Positions 8,657 to 17,581 of a stretch of 64,000 bases of DNA are shown in pieces (the stretch's first letter is position 1; every line of letters starts with the position of its first letter). The translations under genes and the position numbers were made by a program. The notes below the pieces were generated by a model. That model was not told the DNA's origin and did no database searches. It was given only the letters and a program-made list of their open reading frames with translations. Source of the DNA: Euryarchaeota archaeon UBA130. Its GTDB lineage: Archaea; Thermoplasmatota; Poseidoniia; Poseidoniales; Thalassarchaeaceae. The stretch lies in contig DAVY01000007.1 of NCBI GenBank assembly GCA_002505775.1, forward strand, positions 671-64,670, written 5' to 3'.

Positions 8657-9976
8657 TCAGAATCCCCTTGCTCCTGCCAGAGCGGTATTCAGCATCATAT
8701 CTGGCTCCCAATCCATGACGAAGGCACCAAGTCCTCGTAATTCGCTCATAAGGATATCACGCTCTGTCTTCAAAACCTCGTAACCAGTCCTGTCAAGTCT
8801 CTTGGCATCAAACTCGAACTCAAGGCTACTTGGAGAAAGGACAGTAACGTCAAAGTTCCTCGCCCTAAGATCCCTGACAGCATCGACGATTGTCGAGTCA
8901 TCCTCTAAGGGACTTAGGATGATGATTGGACTACCCCTGTTTATGTGTGGCATGATTCTATTTGTGACTACCTTCAGAGGCGTGTTACCTTTCGCTATAG
9001 CCCCAGCTAGCTTCGTCAAAAGGACATATAGTTGCTTTTTTCCTGTGTCCCTGTCTACGGAAACTATCTCATCACTGTAAACCACCAGGCCTACAGAGTC
9101 TCTTCTTGATAAGAAGTACTGAGACAGACTTGCAGCAGCCCTTGTGCTGTAGACCAAAGAGTTACGACTGACTGGCCCGGTCTCACTTACAGATCTGCTG
9201 TCAATGATTATGATGATGTCACTAACGGCATCTCTCTCGTACTCATTGACCATCATTTTCCCTCCACTCCTCGCAGTTGCAGCCCAGTTCACCTTTTTCA
9301 TCGGATCACCAGGTATATACTCCCTTAGATTGTAGAAATTAGATCCTTCTCCGGGATTCCTAATATTGACAGCGCCGGTGAAAATCTTTGGGACTCTACT
9401 TTTTATCAGTGCATCCTTGATGTCTTCCATCTTGGGGAATACAAGGAAATCGTCATACAGGTTAACCTCCCTCTCATTATGGAACAGCCCAAATGCATCC
9501 TGAATTCTGATACATACCGGCCCTATAGTGTAGAATCCTCTCAGAGGGGTTTCTATCGTGTATCTAATTGTGGTCTCTCTTTGAGGTCCAAGTTCCATGA
9601 GTACGTAATTCGCGCCCTTCTTGACTCTCATAACCTCCGGAACCCGGTCTCTCACCTCTACGATCTTTGGCAAATTAGATTTGTTCTGCAATCTTAAGGT
9701 AACTTCAATCTCCCCGTCTTCAAAAATTCTAGATGACGAAATTTTTCTCAAAGCAACGATGCTGTTTAATTGCACACCATCATTTTTCCTCTCCTCTTCA
9801 GCTCTTCTTCCTGATGAGGAAACATCGGCATGGTTGGACATGAATGCCGCCCACGTTAGGAACGAAAGAAGTACCACTGCGACAGTAACTAATTGCTGGT
9901 TACGAAGGACCAAGCCAAGAAGGTAAAGAGCGATTGCCAATGATGCGAACATCGCTGACTTCCTGCTCCACGCCAT
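8657..9976 (-). CDS. DUF58 family protein (MoxR-associated, VWA-like)
   Basis: A 439-residue DUF58 protein. Two hydrophobic segments at the N-terminus (about residues 9-48) anchor it; a beta-sandwich-like region follows, then the diagnostic block around residues 200-240 with PGEGSNFYNLREYIPGD, KKVNWAATAR and MVNEYERD, and a von Willebrand-like fold with the IIIIDSR strand that resembles a MIDAS start. DUF58 proteins are found throughout bacteria and archaea next to MoxR AAA+ ATPases and are thought to act with them as chaperones or assembly factors for other complexes. Here MoxR lies immediately upstream (40-base gap). The client is unknown. Confidence 0.92.
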   Translation of the reverse strand: MAWSRKSAMFASLAIALYLLGLVLRNQQLVTVAVVLLSFLTWAAFMSNHADVSSSGRRAEEERKNDGVQLNSIVALRKISSSRIFEDGEIEVTLRLQNKSNLPKIVEVRDRVPEVMRVKKGANYVLMELGPQRETTIRYTIETPLRGFYTIGPVCIRIQDAFGLFHNEREVNLYDDFLVFPKMEDIKDALIKSRVPKIFTGAVNIRNPGEGSNFYNLREYIPGDPMKKVNWAATARSGGKMMVNEYERDAVSDIIIIIDSRSVSETGPVSRNSLVYSTRAAASLSQYFLSRRDSVGLVVYSDEIVSVDRDTGKKQLYVLLTKLAGAIAKGNTPLKVVTNRIMPHINRGSPIIILSPLEDDSTIVDAVRDLRARNFDVTVLSPSSLEFEFDAKRLDRTGYEVLKTERDILMSELRGLGAFVMDWEPDMMLNTALAGARGF

Positions 9977-10016
9977 GTCAATCCTCCTCTTCTACTCTAG
10001 TGAAGTCCTCAAGCCC

Positions 10017-11072
10017 TCAAACCGTTGGGACTGGTACTTGCCTCAGAATGTCGGAAACAACTTCCTCGTTTTCCAATCCCTTAATTTGGTGTTCCGGTTT
10101 TAGGATAAGCCTGTGTGAGACTGCCAATACAGCGACGGATTTTACATCGTCTGGGGTGATAAAGTCTCTACCGCTCATTGCAGCCGCCGCACGACTGGTC
10201 TTGAGCAAGGCCTGAGAACCACGAGGAGATGAACCGACGAGGACCCGCGGGTCTTCCCTTGTCCTGGTAACTATCTCCACCATGTACATTCTAACTGCCG
10301 GATCCACATAGACTTCCTCACAAGCTTCTTGCATAGCAACCACTCTCGCTGGATCAGTTATCGTCTCCACTTCAACAGCGTCCTTCTTCCTTGCTACACG
10401 TCTTGCAAGAATCTCGTCCTCATCAGCTCTGTTGGGGTAACCGACACTCATCTTGAACATGAATCGGTCTAGCTGAGCCTCAGGCAGAGGATATGTTCCC
10501 TCTTGCTCCACTGGGTTTTGGGTGGCCATTGTCAGGAAAGGGGCTGGGAGCTTGTGTGTAACGACTCCGATGGTAACCTGCTTCTCCTGCATGGCCTCTA
10601 ATAGAGCCGCCTGGGTCTTAGGTGGAGCTCTGTTGATCTCATCAGAAAGAAGAAGATTACAGAATATAGGCCCGGGCTTGAATGTGAACTCCCCCTTTTT
10701 GGCATCATAGATGTTGGTCCCTGTGATATCCGCAGGCAACAAATCAGGGGTAAATTGAACTCTCTTGAAGTCACATCCAAGTGCGTCAGCGAAAGTGTTG
10801 GTCATGAGAGTCTTTGCTAGACCAGGATAATCTTCGAAGAGAAGATTTCCATTCGATAGTATATTTATGAGCACGTTATCGATTACATGGGACTTTCCAA
10901 TAATCACCTTTTGTACTTCAGCGCTAATGGCCTCTCCAATCCTTCCGACAGCCTCTAGTTTTTCGTTTGTCTTCTTGGATCCTCTGGCCTTTGCAGCCTT
11001 CTCCTCGTACCCTTTCGATACTGCGTCTGCTGGCGGTGCTGGGGGCTTTTCTGCTGGTGGTGTTGCGTTCAT
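10017..11072 (-). CDS. MoxR-family AAA+ ATPase
   Basis: A 351-residue MoxR-type AAA+ ATPase. The P-loop reads EDYPGLAKT (residues 80-88), with Asp in place of the first glycine of GxxGxxKT but lysine and threonine intact, a variant that occurs in this family. Walker B is LLSDEINRAPPKTQAALLEAMQE (Asp144, Glu145), followed by sensor 1 in MATQNPVEQEGTYPLPEAQLDRFM and a C-terminal lid with SPRGSQALLKTSRAAA. The first 40 residues are Pro/Ala/Lys-rich and likely disordered. MoxR proteins remodel or insert cofactors into partner proteins, usually with DUF58 or VWA proteins; here the DUF58 gene follows and a DUF4350-like gene precedes it. Confidence 0.95.
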   Translation of the reverse strand: MNATPPAEKPPAPPADAVSKGYEEKAAKARGSKKTNEKLEAVGRIGEAISAEVQKVIIGKSHVIDNVLINILSNGNLLFEDYPGLAKTLMTNTFADALGCDFKRVQFTPDLLPADITGTNIYDAKKGEFTFKPGPIFCNLLLSDEINRAPPKTQAALLEAMQEKQVTIGVVTHKLPAPFLTMATQNPVEQEGTYPLPEAQLDRFMFKMSVGYPNRADEDEILARRVARKKDAVEVETITDPARVVAMQEACEEVYVDPAVRMYMVEIVTRTREDPRVLVGSSPRGSQALLKTSRAAAAMSGRDFITPDDVKSVAVLAVSHRLILKPEHQIKGLENEEVVSDILRQVPVPTV

Positions 11073-11118
11073 ACTATTATCTCCAGTTCATCATTACTTT
11101 TGTCAATTGCGTCTGCGG

Positions 11119-12714
11119 TCAATTCCCGCCTCCCCAGCGTCTGATGGACTGCATCAGCTCTCTGAGCTCTTTAGGGGAGTATTTTCTTTCTTTGGAATAA
11201 GCTAGCTCCACAAGCCGGGGATTGCCAATCATCGATTGAATCTCAGCTGGTGGCTTGAGGGCCATTTGGTCTCTGGTGAGGTCATGGTGGACCCTAATTT
11301 TCGTGAATAGTGCTTGTTGAACTCTTCTTCTGTATTCACTTGGATTTAGCTTATTTGGCCTCTCAGAGAATCTGGTCAAATCAAAAACATGCCTCCAGTT
11401 TTCCTTTTCTGGGACAATCATCATTGCTACTAGTAGCAGAAGTCCAACGTTTAGTACCACTAGCCACTTCAGGAATGTGTTGGAGGTAAGCAAAACGACG
11501 GTACTCATAGCTTCTACGAATGGGGCGGAGACAACTCCCGTGACGTGCCTACTTTCGTCAAATACTACTTGGAAATTGGTGAAATCACTCTTCACTTCTC
11601 CGGACAATTCCAGATTATCGAACTCCATCATGGAGTAAATTAGAAGTCTGAAGTAGTCCCCATTTCCATTCCATTGGGATCCATCAGAATCCTCAAATGC
11701 ATCATTCCAACAACTCTGGTAAGCACCTACTACCTCACAAACTCTCGGAATCCCCTCTCCTTGAGCTACTTCATCCGTCCACAGCATGTTCGAGAAGGCC
11801 TCTGGGTCTGAAACGAAAACTATGCTTCCAGTCACCTCTATCTCTGCGGTATTGCCACCGACGATTGCCTGGCCTCCCCTAACTTTGTCATACACCTCAA
11901 TCCCCGGATAATCGGCCCTTATCATCAGGGCCAAATCTCCTGGAGCGGGATTTCTGAAGTCACTTGAATCTCCATTCCCGATTAAATCGATAAAGGCAGA
12001 GGGAGACGCCTTCGATATTACGGTCACCTCACGATGTCCGGGGTCTTCCCTATCCCTCTCGGTTTGCTCAAATTTCATTCCTGTGGGCTTTCTGAACATC
12101 ACCGGAAGCGCACATGAGTCATCATATTGGTCGATCTCGAATGTCCCACATCCATCATTTCCAAACTCTGTTGCCTCCTCTTCAAGAGTCCCGATCCCCC
12201 AAACGTTTTCCCATGAGTACTGACTAACTCCATCATCAGTTTCAGTTACATAATACTGGTTTTCGTCTAATAGGGGGGAATCGAAGTAAGTTACTCCAAA
12301 TTTAGAGGCTAGCCTATTCGCATTAGTTCCATCAGCGGCTACAATGACCTTGCCACCTGACTCTGTAACGAAATCGTAAATTGAATCCGCCTCGGTCTCA
12401 TCAATCGGTTTCTCAGGAGCGATGACGAGTAGCATTGTCCTGTGGGGATATTTCCAGTCGTTTACCAGCATTGGAGTCGACATGGTGTTCGCGATAGAGT
12501 AACCATCGTCTTCCTCCAAGCTATCCCTCATGTCCTTCAACTGGGCCAGTCCGTCATAGTCCCCTTCACTGGAATAAGCAGAATAATGAGTGGCCTTTCC
12601 AACAACGAAAATCATTGGAAGGATTAGAAGTAATGCTGTCGTGATTCCCAAGGACCAAGTGACGTATGTGCCGAATTCTCGACCATCGTCGTTGTTATCC
12701 AAGGTAATCAACAT
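11119..12714 (-). CDS. DUF4350-like membrane protein of the MoxR operon
   Basis: A 531-residue membrane protein with one membrane segment near the N-terminus (about 20-40), a large extracellular domain containing LLVIAPEKPIDETEADSIYDFV followed by GGKVIVAADG, and a second membrane segment (about 425-445), then a basic cytoplasmic tail. The order and the IAP...GGKVIVA pattern match DUF4350-type proteins, which characteristically accompany MoxR and DUF58 genes. A short CxxxxxxxxCALPVMF-like cysteine pair lies in the extracellular part. It is the first gene of the operon, with a TATA-like element and a palindrome in its upstream region. Function of the family is unknown. Confidence 0.75.
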   Translation of the reverse strand: MLITLDNNDDGREFGTYVTWSLGITTALLLILPMIFVVGKATHYSAYSSEGDYDGLAQLKDMRDSLEEDDGYSIANTMSTPMLVNDWKYPHRTMLLVIAPEKPIDETEADSIYDFVTESGGKVIVAADGTNANRLASKFGVTYFDSPLLDENQYYVTETDDGVSQYSWENVWGIGTLEEEATEFGNDGCGTFEIDQYDDSCALPVMFRKPTGMKFEQTERDREDPGHREVTVISKASPSAFIDLIGNGDSSDFRNPAPGDLALMIRADYPGIEVYDKVRGGQAIVGGNTAEIEVTGSIVFVSDPEAFSNMLWTDEVAQGEGIPRVCEVVGAYQSCWNDAFEDSDGSQWNGNGDYFRLLIYSMMEFDNLELSGEVKSDFTNFQVVFDESRHVTGVVSAPFVEAMSTVVLLTSNTFLKWLVVLNVGLLLLVAMMIVPEKENWRHVFDLTRFSERPNKLNPSEYRRRVQQALFTKIRVHHDLTRDQMALKPPAEIQSMIGNPRLVELAYSKERKYSPKELRELMQSIRRWGGGN

Positions 12715-12733
12715 CCTAACATAGGTTCAATCT

Positions 12734-12748
12734 AGCACCTACGGTGCT
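12734..12748. repeat. Short inverted repeat upstream of the MoxR operon
   Basis: AGCACC-TAC-GGTGCT is a perfect 6-bp inverted repeat with a 3-base spacer. It lies 20-34 bases upstream of the first gene's ATG (12714) and about 25 bases downstream of the TATA-like element, so it would overlap or directly follow a transcription start. It could be an operator or a short 5' UTR hairpin. Confidence 0.4.
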
Positions 12749-12768
12749 GTCCGGAGTGCGATTGCCCA

Positions 12769-12776
12769 ATTATATG
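12769..12776 (-). promoter_or_regulatory. Candidate TATA element for the DUF4350-MoxR-DUF58 operon
   Basis: On the minus strand this reads ATATAATT within GCATATAATTGGG. Using the usual archaeal spacing of about 26 bases, transcription would start near 12746, leaving a leader of about 30 bases before the ATG at 12714. This is the only TATA-like sequence in the 138-base gap. Confidence 0.4.
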
Positions 12777-12852
12777 CTTCGGCAATAAAATTCTCATTTC
12801 TCGCCGGATATTAACTCAGTATACCGATTTAGACACTTAATTGTGAGGTACA

Positions 12853-13788
12853 CTAGTCATCCCTATCCGTCTTGATTGATGCTGAAATGAGAATCATAAA
12901 TACCGTAAGAAAAACCCCTATATTTGGTAAGTTAGAACTTACCACCTCATCAATCATATCGCCCTCATTTACCCCTTGATCATTCGGGTCCTCTTCGTTT
13001 ACTGGAGGGGGTTCAACAGTAACTCTGACACTATCACTGGCTATCGCAGAACCGCCAGAGTTCGTGGCACCATTCGATGAGATTACAACTTCCACCTCAC
13101 AGTTTCTTTGAGGGTGGCTTTGAGACGCAGTTATCACCAAGGGCGAGGAAATTCCATTCTGTATATCACGACTAGTGAGTTCATCTAGGGAGCTTGTTGT
13201 CAGCAATGGGCAATTGTCAGATATTTCCACAGATCCAACCCTGTCTACTGCGTTACCTAGGTTGCCAACTAACACCTGGAGTGTCATTTCTGAGCCCGAA
13301 TTCATCGGGCCCACTGGTTCGGATATGCTGATTTCCAAATCATATATGGTTGGAATCAACAGATCACCTGTGCTACTTCTGGAGTCTGGAATTGGCTGGG
13401 GGACCGAACCCCTCGATACTAAAAGACCGGTGATACTGAACTCCTCAGTAGTTTCAGCGGGATTGTCCCTGACATTAATGCCTGATATTGCAAGCGTGAA
13501 TGTTTTATTATTTCCAGCACCTATTGTCTCAGACTCCGGACCGTCATATTCGCCCTCAAAGGGTATTTCATATTCGAAATCCACGGTGATTGGTAACAGC
13601 TCATTATTCGAAACGAAGAATGACACACTCACCGTTCCGGTTGAACTCAATTTGAAGGGATTATCTTCGTCCTCTTGGGGATAATCAATCCCTAGTTCCC
13701 AACCCGGTGGCTCAGGCTGCTGGGAGGCTACTATCGGTGAAAGCATGCAAAGTAAAGCAATCGAAGTGACAATAACTCCGGCCTTCAA
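12853..13788 (-). CDS. Secreted CARDB-like protein with C-terminal membrane anchor
   Basis: A 311-residue protein of unknown function with a signal peptide (hydrophobic VTSIALLCMLSPIVAS near residues 7-22), an extracellular region of beta-rich, CARDB-like sequence (LQVLVGNLGNAVDRVGSVEI around the middle), an acidic stalk near EEDPNDQGVNEGD and a C-terminal membrane segment ending KTDRDD. The start is a TTG at 13788: GGAGG lies 7 bases upstream, inside the end of the preceding gene, and only this start keeps the full signal peptide. It is directly downstream of the molybdenum hydroxylase FAD subunit (2-base gap), so it is cotranscribed. Whether it helps the oxidase, for instance as a surface substrate binder, is not shown by sequence. 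Confidence 0.8.
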   Translation of the reverse strand: MKAGVIVTSIALLCMLSPIVASQQPEPPGWELGIDYPQEDEDNPFKLSSTGTVSVSFFVSNNELLPITVDFEYEIPFEGEYDGPESETIGAGNNKTFTLAISGINVRDNPAETTEEFSITGLLVSRGSVPQPIPDSRSSTGDLLIPTIYDLEISISEPVGPMNSGSEMTLQVLVGNLGNAVDRVGSVEISDNCPLLTTSSLDELTSRDIQNGISSPLVITASQSHPQRNCEVEVVISSNGATNSGGSAIASDSVRVTVEPPPVNEEDPNDQGVNEGDMIDEVVSSNLPNIGVFLTVFMILISASIKTDRDD

Positions 13789-13790
13789 AC

Positions 13791-14771
13791 TCAGCCCTCC
13801 AGTAGGGCACTACATGCTCTTCTGGTTAGAACTTTGACCATTTTTTTCCTATATGAGGGCGGATACCAAGTGTTTAGAACAGGCTTCACGGACCTCCTAA
13901 CCGACTCAGATAACTTAGTCACGCTATCTTTACCATCCCATCCTTCCAAAGCCTCCATAGCCTGCTCAGTATGTAGCACGGGAACGGACTCTAGGCCAGT
14001 TGTGGCGACACGTAAATCCTCGATGACGCCCCCTTCTCTTTTCCATGTCACCGCAACTCCTGCCTCAGGGAAATCCCAGCTTTCTCTCTGTCTTAGTTTC
14101 TGATAATCTCCTTCCCATTCGAATAGGTCCTCAGGGAATGTGATATGTGTAACTATTTCACCTTTCTTTAGCACATTTCTGGTCATTCCATCAAGTCTGA
14201 AGAATTCACTAATTGGCATCGATCTCGATTCATCGAGTGATGAAAGATGTATGGTTGCACCAAGGCACATAAGAACGGGAGCCAGATCAGCTTGGTATGT
14301 TGCAACACATAGATCGTTCTGATTAGGAATTACCCGGCAGTCCGCCCCGGTCCCACAGTCACATTTGTGGCACCAATCAATGGACTCTCGCCACTCCTCA
14401 GTTTGATTAAACCAGAAGCACCTGGTATCGAGACAGATATTTCCTCCTAATGTCGCGGACCTCCTAATCATCACACTGGCTATCTTGCTGGCTGCTTGGG
14501 AGATCAAAGGATGAACAGAATTCGACTCAACTATTTCTTGAAGGCTTACCATGGCTCCTATTCTGAGTGGCGTCATAACATATAATTCATCGATTCCAGA
14601 TAATGAGATTACATCCTTCTTGGTATTGATGTGCCATTTGTAATTTGGAATAAGGTCGGTACCTCCTGAAATCCAGTCATACTCCTTCCCCGCTGATGAT
14701 AATTCTGAGGCTTTTGATAGTGCTTCATCCAATGTACTTGGGATGTGTAAGTTGAACGGTGGCATCCTCAC
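13791..14771 (-). CDS. Molybdenum hydroxylase FAD subunit with extra [4Fe-4S] loop (HcrB-like)
   Basis: A 326-residue FAD-binding subunit of the xanthine dehydrogenase family (CoxM/HcrB). FAD-contacting elements are ISGGTDLIPN (about 35-43) and the RSATLGGNICLDTRC region (about 104-118). Unlike ordinary CoxM or XdhB subunits it has an inserted cysteine-rich loop with Cys118, Cys134, Cys137, Cys139, Cys145 and Cys155, followed by the family motif YQADLAPVL. Four of these (118, 134, 145, 155) match in order and approximate spacing the ligands of the additional [4Fe-4S] cluster of the beta subunit of 4-hydroxybenzoyl-CoA reductase, which even shares the CLDTRC and NQ/W context. That enzyme uses the cluster to pass low-potential electrons for reductive dehydroxylation. 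The gene overlaps the large subunit by 4 bases. Confidence 0.9.
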   Translation of the reverse strand: MRMPPFNLHIPSTLDEALSKASELSSAGKEYDWISGGTDLIPNYKWHINTKKDVISLSGIDELYVMTPLRIGAMVSLQEIVESNSVHPLISQAASKIASVMIRRSATLGGNICLDTRCFWFNQTEEWRESIDWCHKCDCGTGADCRVIPNQNDLCVATYQADLAPVLMCLGATIHLSSLDESRSMPISEFFRLDGMTRNVLKKGEIVTHITFPEDLFEWEGDYQKLRQRESWDFPEAGVAVTWKREGGVIEDLRVATTGLESVPVLHTEQAMEALEGWDGKDSVTKLSESVRRSVKPVLNTWYPPSYRKKMVKVLTRRACSALLEG

Positions 14772-17581
14772 TCCACATCACCCCTATGCCTTCTCTCTGT
14801 GTGCTTCCATGCACTTCCGGCTAGCCCCGGGTCTTCTAAATAACCATCCGGGGGTATTACTACCGCAGCCCATCTAGAGTCTTGTTCGTCTCCTGGAATT
14901 TCGGGGTCCAGTCCGAAAAGAGCCCCATTGTGATAGGGGGATGGGCTATCGGTAAGTCTTCTTTCCTTATCCCTTTTGGAGTGATTAATTGACCTGATTT
15001 GCAGAGTTTCCTGTAGGGCCGTCAGCTCCAGCTTGGGGGGTTTCAGGTCTAGTGGTTCTTCGACCCCCTCAGATTTGCACCTTCTCTCGATCGCCTTGTA
15101 CAGTCTGTCTGGCGTAATTGGGAGCTCACTAACCCTTACCCCGATTGCATCGTAAACGGCGTTAACAACGGCTGGAAGTATAGGAAGTAGAGGGCCCTCT
15201 CCAGCTTCTTTAGCGCCAAACGGACCTTCAGGATCATTGGACTCAACGATTATCGGAGTGACCTCTGGCATCTCATGAACCGTGGGTATCTTGTAATCCA
15301 AGAGATCAGGATTCAGAAGATGCCCCGTCCTACCATACTTCATTTCTTCACTGAGGACTTGCCCCATTCCCATGTGGCACGAACCAATAATCTGTCCCTC
15401 CACAGCCAACGGGTTTAGCGCCTTACCGCAGTCGTGGGCCGCCCAGACCTTCTCAACCTTAGTCTGCCCAGTCTCTATGTCCACATCAACCTCTGCAACA
15501 TAGGCAGAAAATGAGTATGCGGGAGCAAGTCCGGCGGCAGCCCCTTTGTGTGCCCTTCCCATCGGGGGTGTACGATACGAACCCGAAGAAACCAATGCCC
15601 CTCTGTCTTCTTGGGCCTTGTGCAAGGCTTCCAAGTAAGAAACGCCGACTGCAGGATCTCTTTTGTTGAAAATTCGACGATCACCTATTACTAGATCCCC
15701 GATCTTTGAACCTGTAATTTCACTTGTCGCCTCCAATAACTCGTTTCTTATCTCCATTGCAGCGGAAATAGCCGCATTGGCATTCATGAAAGTGACTCTC
15801 GATGAGTAGGAGCCTAGGTCAACTGGAGAAGTGTCACTTTCCCTGCTCCTGACTCTGATCATGTCAAGGGGAAGGCCCAGAACTTCAGCAACCGATTGTG
15901 CTACTACAGTATCAGATCCTTGGCCTATATCGGCGGCACCAGTATGGACTGTGACTCCTCCGTCCATATCGATCTTCAAGTGTACTGTGGCATGAGGGAA
16001 CTTGTTTGGATCCCAATGGATTGGGAGCCCACTTCCAGAGATGAAAAACCCACAACCTATTCCTATGCCTTTCCCGAGAGGCATCTTCCTGAATTTTTCA
16101 TCCCATCCGGACTCTTCTTTCACCCTTTCAAGACACTCCCTCATACCTATGCTTGTAACTCTAAATCCAGTAATTGTGGCACTGTGAGGAGGCAGTAGAT
16201 TTGCAAGCCTGAAGTCAATCGGATCAACCCCAAGCTGCTCAGCCAAATCATCAATCCCAGTTTCAACAGCGCATCTGGAATTAACGGCTCCATGGCCCCT
16301 CATTGCACCACTTGCTGGCTTATTGGTCCACACTCTGGCGCCAGTATAATGGAAAGCTCCAATCTCATAGGGTGCGGTATGGAGGACTCCGTTGTAGTAA
16401 GTAGTCACGTGTCCGAACGATGCAAAGGCACCCCCATCAATCAGGGCATCGGTCTCTATACCGCAAAGTCGGCCCTCCGAGTCTGCGTGCAAAGACATTG
16501 AAATCTTCGAAGGGTGCCTTCCCCTGTTTACCCAGAAAACCTCCTCCCTGTCAAAATTAATTCTGACAGGCCTACCTGTCTTCCTAGCTAGAATAGCTGC
16601 GCACATTTCGTGAGGAAAAGGATCCGACTTCCCTCCAAATCCTCCTCCGACGAATGTCCTGTACACGTTTATCTGATGCATAGGGATGTCCAAGACATCA
16701 GCAAGAGCTCTGTGCAAGTAGTGGGGTACCTGTTGAGGAGTGTATAGCGTCAATCTCCCAGAAGGATCCCAGTGAGCCACAACCGCGTGTGGCTCTGTAA
16801 ACCCATGATTTACTCCAGTGAAAGTCCAATCAGAATCATGAGTGGCTACGGAACTATCTTTCATATCAGAAATATTTCCGAACTGCTGGAACACCCTTTT
16901 CTGTACGTTCGATTCTCCGATATGGTATTTTCCTCTGTCATGAATCGGATTTTCGGAATCTTTTAGTCCCTGTTCAATGTCATGGATGGAATCTAAAACT
17001 TCGTACTCTACCTCAATTAATCTACAGGCCTCTCTAGCTGTAGGCTCATCAACAGCGGCGACACATGCCACTAGGTCGCCGACATGTCTGACTTTCTCTA
17101 CAGCCATGGCATGCTCGTCTTTGGTAACGGGAAGGACCCCGAACTTTCCCGGGGCGTCTTCCCCAGTGGCTACTCCCAAGACTCCTGGCAATTCCAGGGC
17201 TTTGCTGATATCGATAGAGAGTACTCTAGCATAATGGTGAGGACTTCTGAGGATTCTCCCGATTACCTCTCCCGGGAGCCTGATATCATCTCCATATTTT
17301 GCCTGGCCAGTTACCTTCCAGTTACTATCTACTAGGGACGTGGGCTTCCCGATTACTTGGCCACTCACCAAGTCATCATGCCTGTGTGCTCCCCATGGCT
17401 GTTCCAAAGAACCCCCCTGTGATTCAGGAATCCTAGAATAATCAGTCGGTTTGGAGAAACGATTCTTGCCTCCTGAACCAGGCTTCGAGAACGGTAACTT
17501 GCCAGGTTGTTGTCTGTATCCCACCATCTCACCTGATTCCGAAGTATCCTTACTTTCGGTCGAATGGTCACTATCTGACAT
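14768..17581 (-). CDS. Molybdenum hydroxylase large subunit (molybdopterin-binding, HcrA/CoxL-like)
   Basis: A 937-residue catalytic subunit of the xanthine oxidase family, binding molybdopterin-cytosine dinucleotide. It contains the aldehyde oxidase a/b hammerhead domain (about 80-210), the glycine-rich GGGFGGKSDPF segment, the active-site block PASGAMRGHGAV, and near the C-terminus GPFGAKEAGEG, whose glutamate is the conserved catalytic base. The GAMRGHG form resembles 4-hydroxybenzoyl-CoA reductase alpha subunits. The AYxCSFR loop of aerobic CO dehydrogenase is absent, so CO oxidation is unlikely. Polar N- and C-terminal extensions make it longer than the usual 760-800 residues. It ends overlapping the FAD subunit and starts directly after the small subunit. 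Confidence 0.93.
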   Translation of the reverse strand: MSDSDHSTESKDTSESGEMVGYRQQPGKLPFSKPGSGGKNRFSKPTDYSRIPESQGGSLEQPWGAHRHDDLVSGQVIGKPTSLVDSNWKVTGQAKYGDDIRLPGEVIGRILRSPHHYARVLSIDISKALELPGVLGVATGEDAPGKFGVLPVTKDEHAMAVEKVRHVGDLVACVAAVDEPTAREACRLIEVEYEVLDSIHDIEQGLKDSENPIHDRGKYHIGESNVQKRVFQQFGNISDMKDSSVATHDSDWTFTGVNHGFTEPHAVVAHWDPSGRLTLYTPQQVPHYLHRALADVLDIPMHQINVYRTFVGGGFGGKSDPFPHEMCAAILARKTGRPVRINFDREEVFWVNRGRHPSKISMSLHADSEGRLCGIETDALIDGGAFASFGHVTTYYNGVLHTAPYEIGAFHYTGARVWTNKPASGAMRGHGAVNSRCAVETGIDDLAEQLGVDPIDFRLANLLPPHSATITGFRVTSIGMRECLERVKEESGWDEKFRKMPLGKGIGIGCGFFISGSGLPIHWDPNKFPHATVHLKIDMDGGVTVHTGAADIGQGSDTVVAQSVAEVLGLPLDMIRVRSRESDTSPVDLGSYSSRVTFMNANAAISAAMEIRNELLEATSEITGSKIGDLVIGDRRIFNKRDPAVGVSYLEALHKAQEDRGALVSSGSYRTPPMGRAHKGAAAGLAPAYSFSAYVAEVDVDIETGQTKVEKVWAAHDCGKALNPLAVEGQIIGSCHMGMGQVLSEEMKYGRTGHLLNPDLLDYKIPTVHEMPEVTPIIVESNDPEGPFGAKEAGEGPLLPILPAVVNAVYDAIGVRVSELPITPDRLYKAIERRCKSEGVEEPLDLKPPKLELTALQETLQIRSINHSKRDKERRLTDSPSPYHNGALFGLDPEIPGDEQDSRWAAVVIPPDGYLEDPGLAGSAWKHTERRHRGDVE

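Noticed and set aside
10017..11072. Degenerate P-loop in MoxR suggesting an inactive ATPase
   Set aside because: Only the first glycine is changed; lysine, threonine and the Walker B acids are intact, and this variant occurs in active MoxR proteins.
14768..17581. Aerobic CO dehydrogenase large subunit
   Set aside because: The AYxCSFR copper-molybdenum active-site loop is absent and the GAMRGHG form is present, which points to the hydroxybenzoyl-CoA reductase/xanthine oxidase side of the family.
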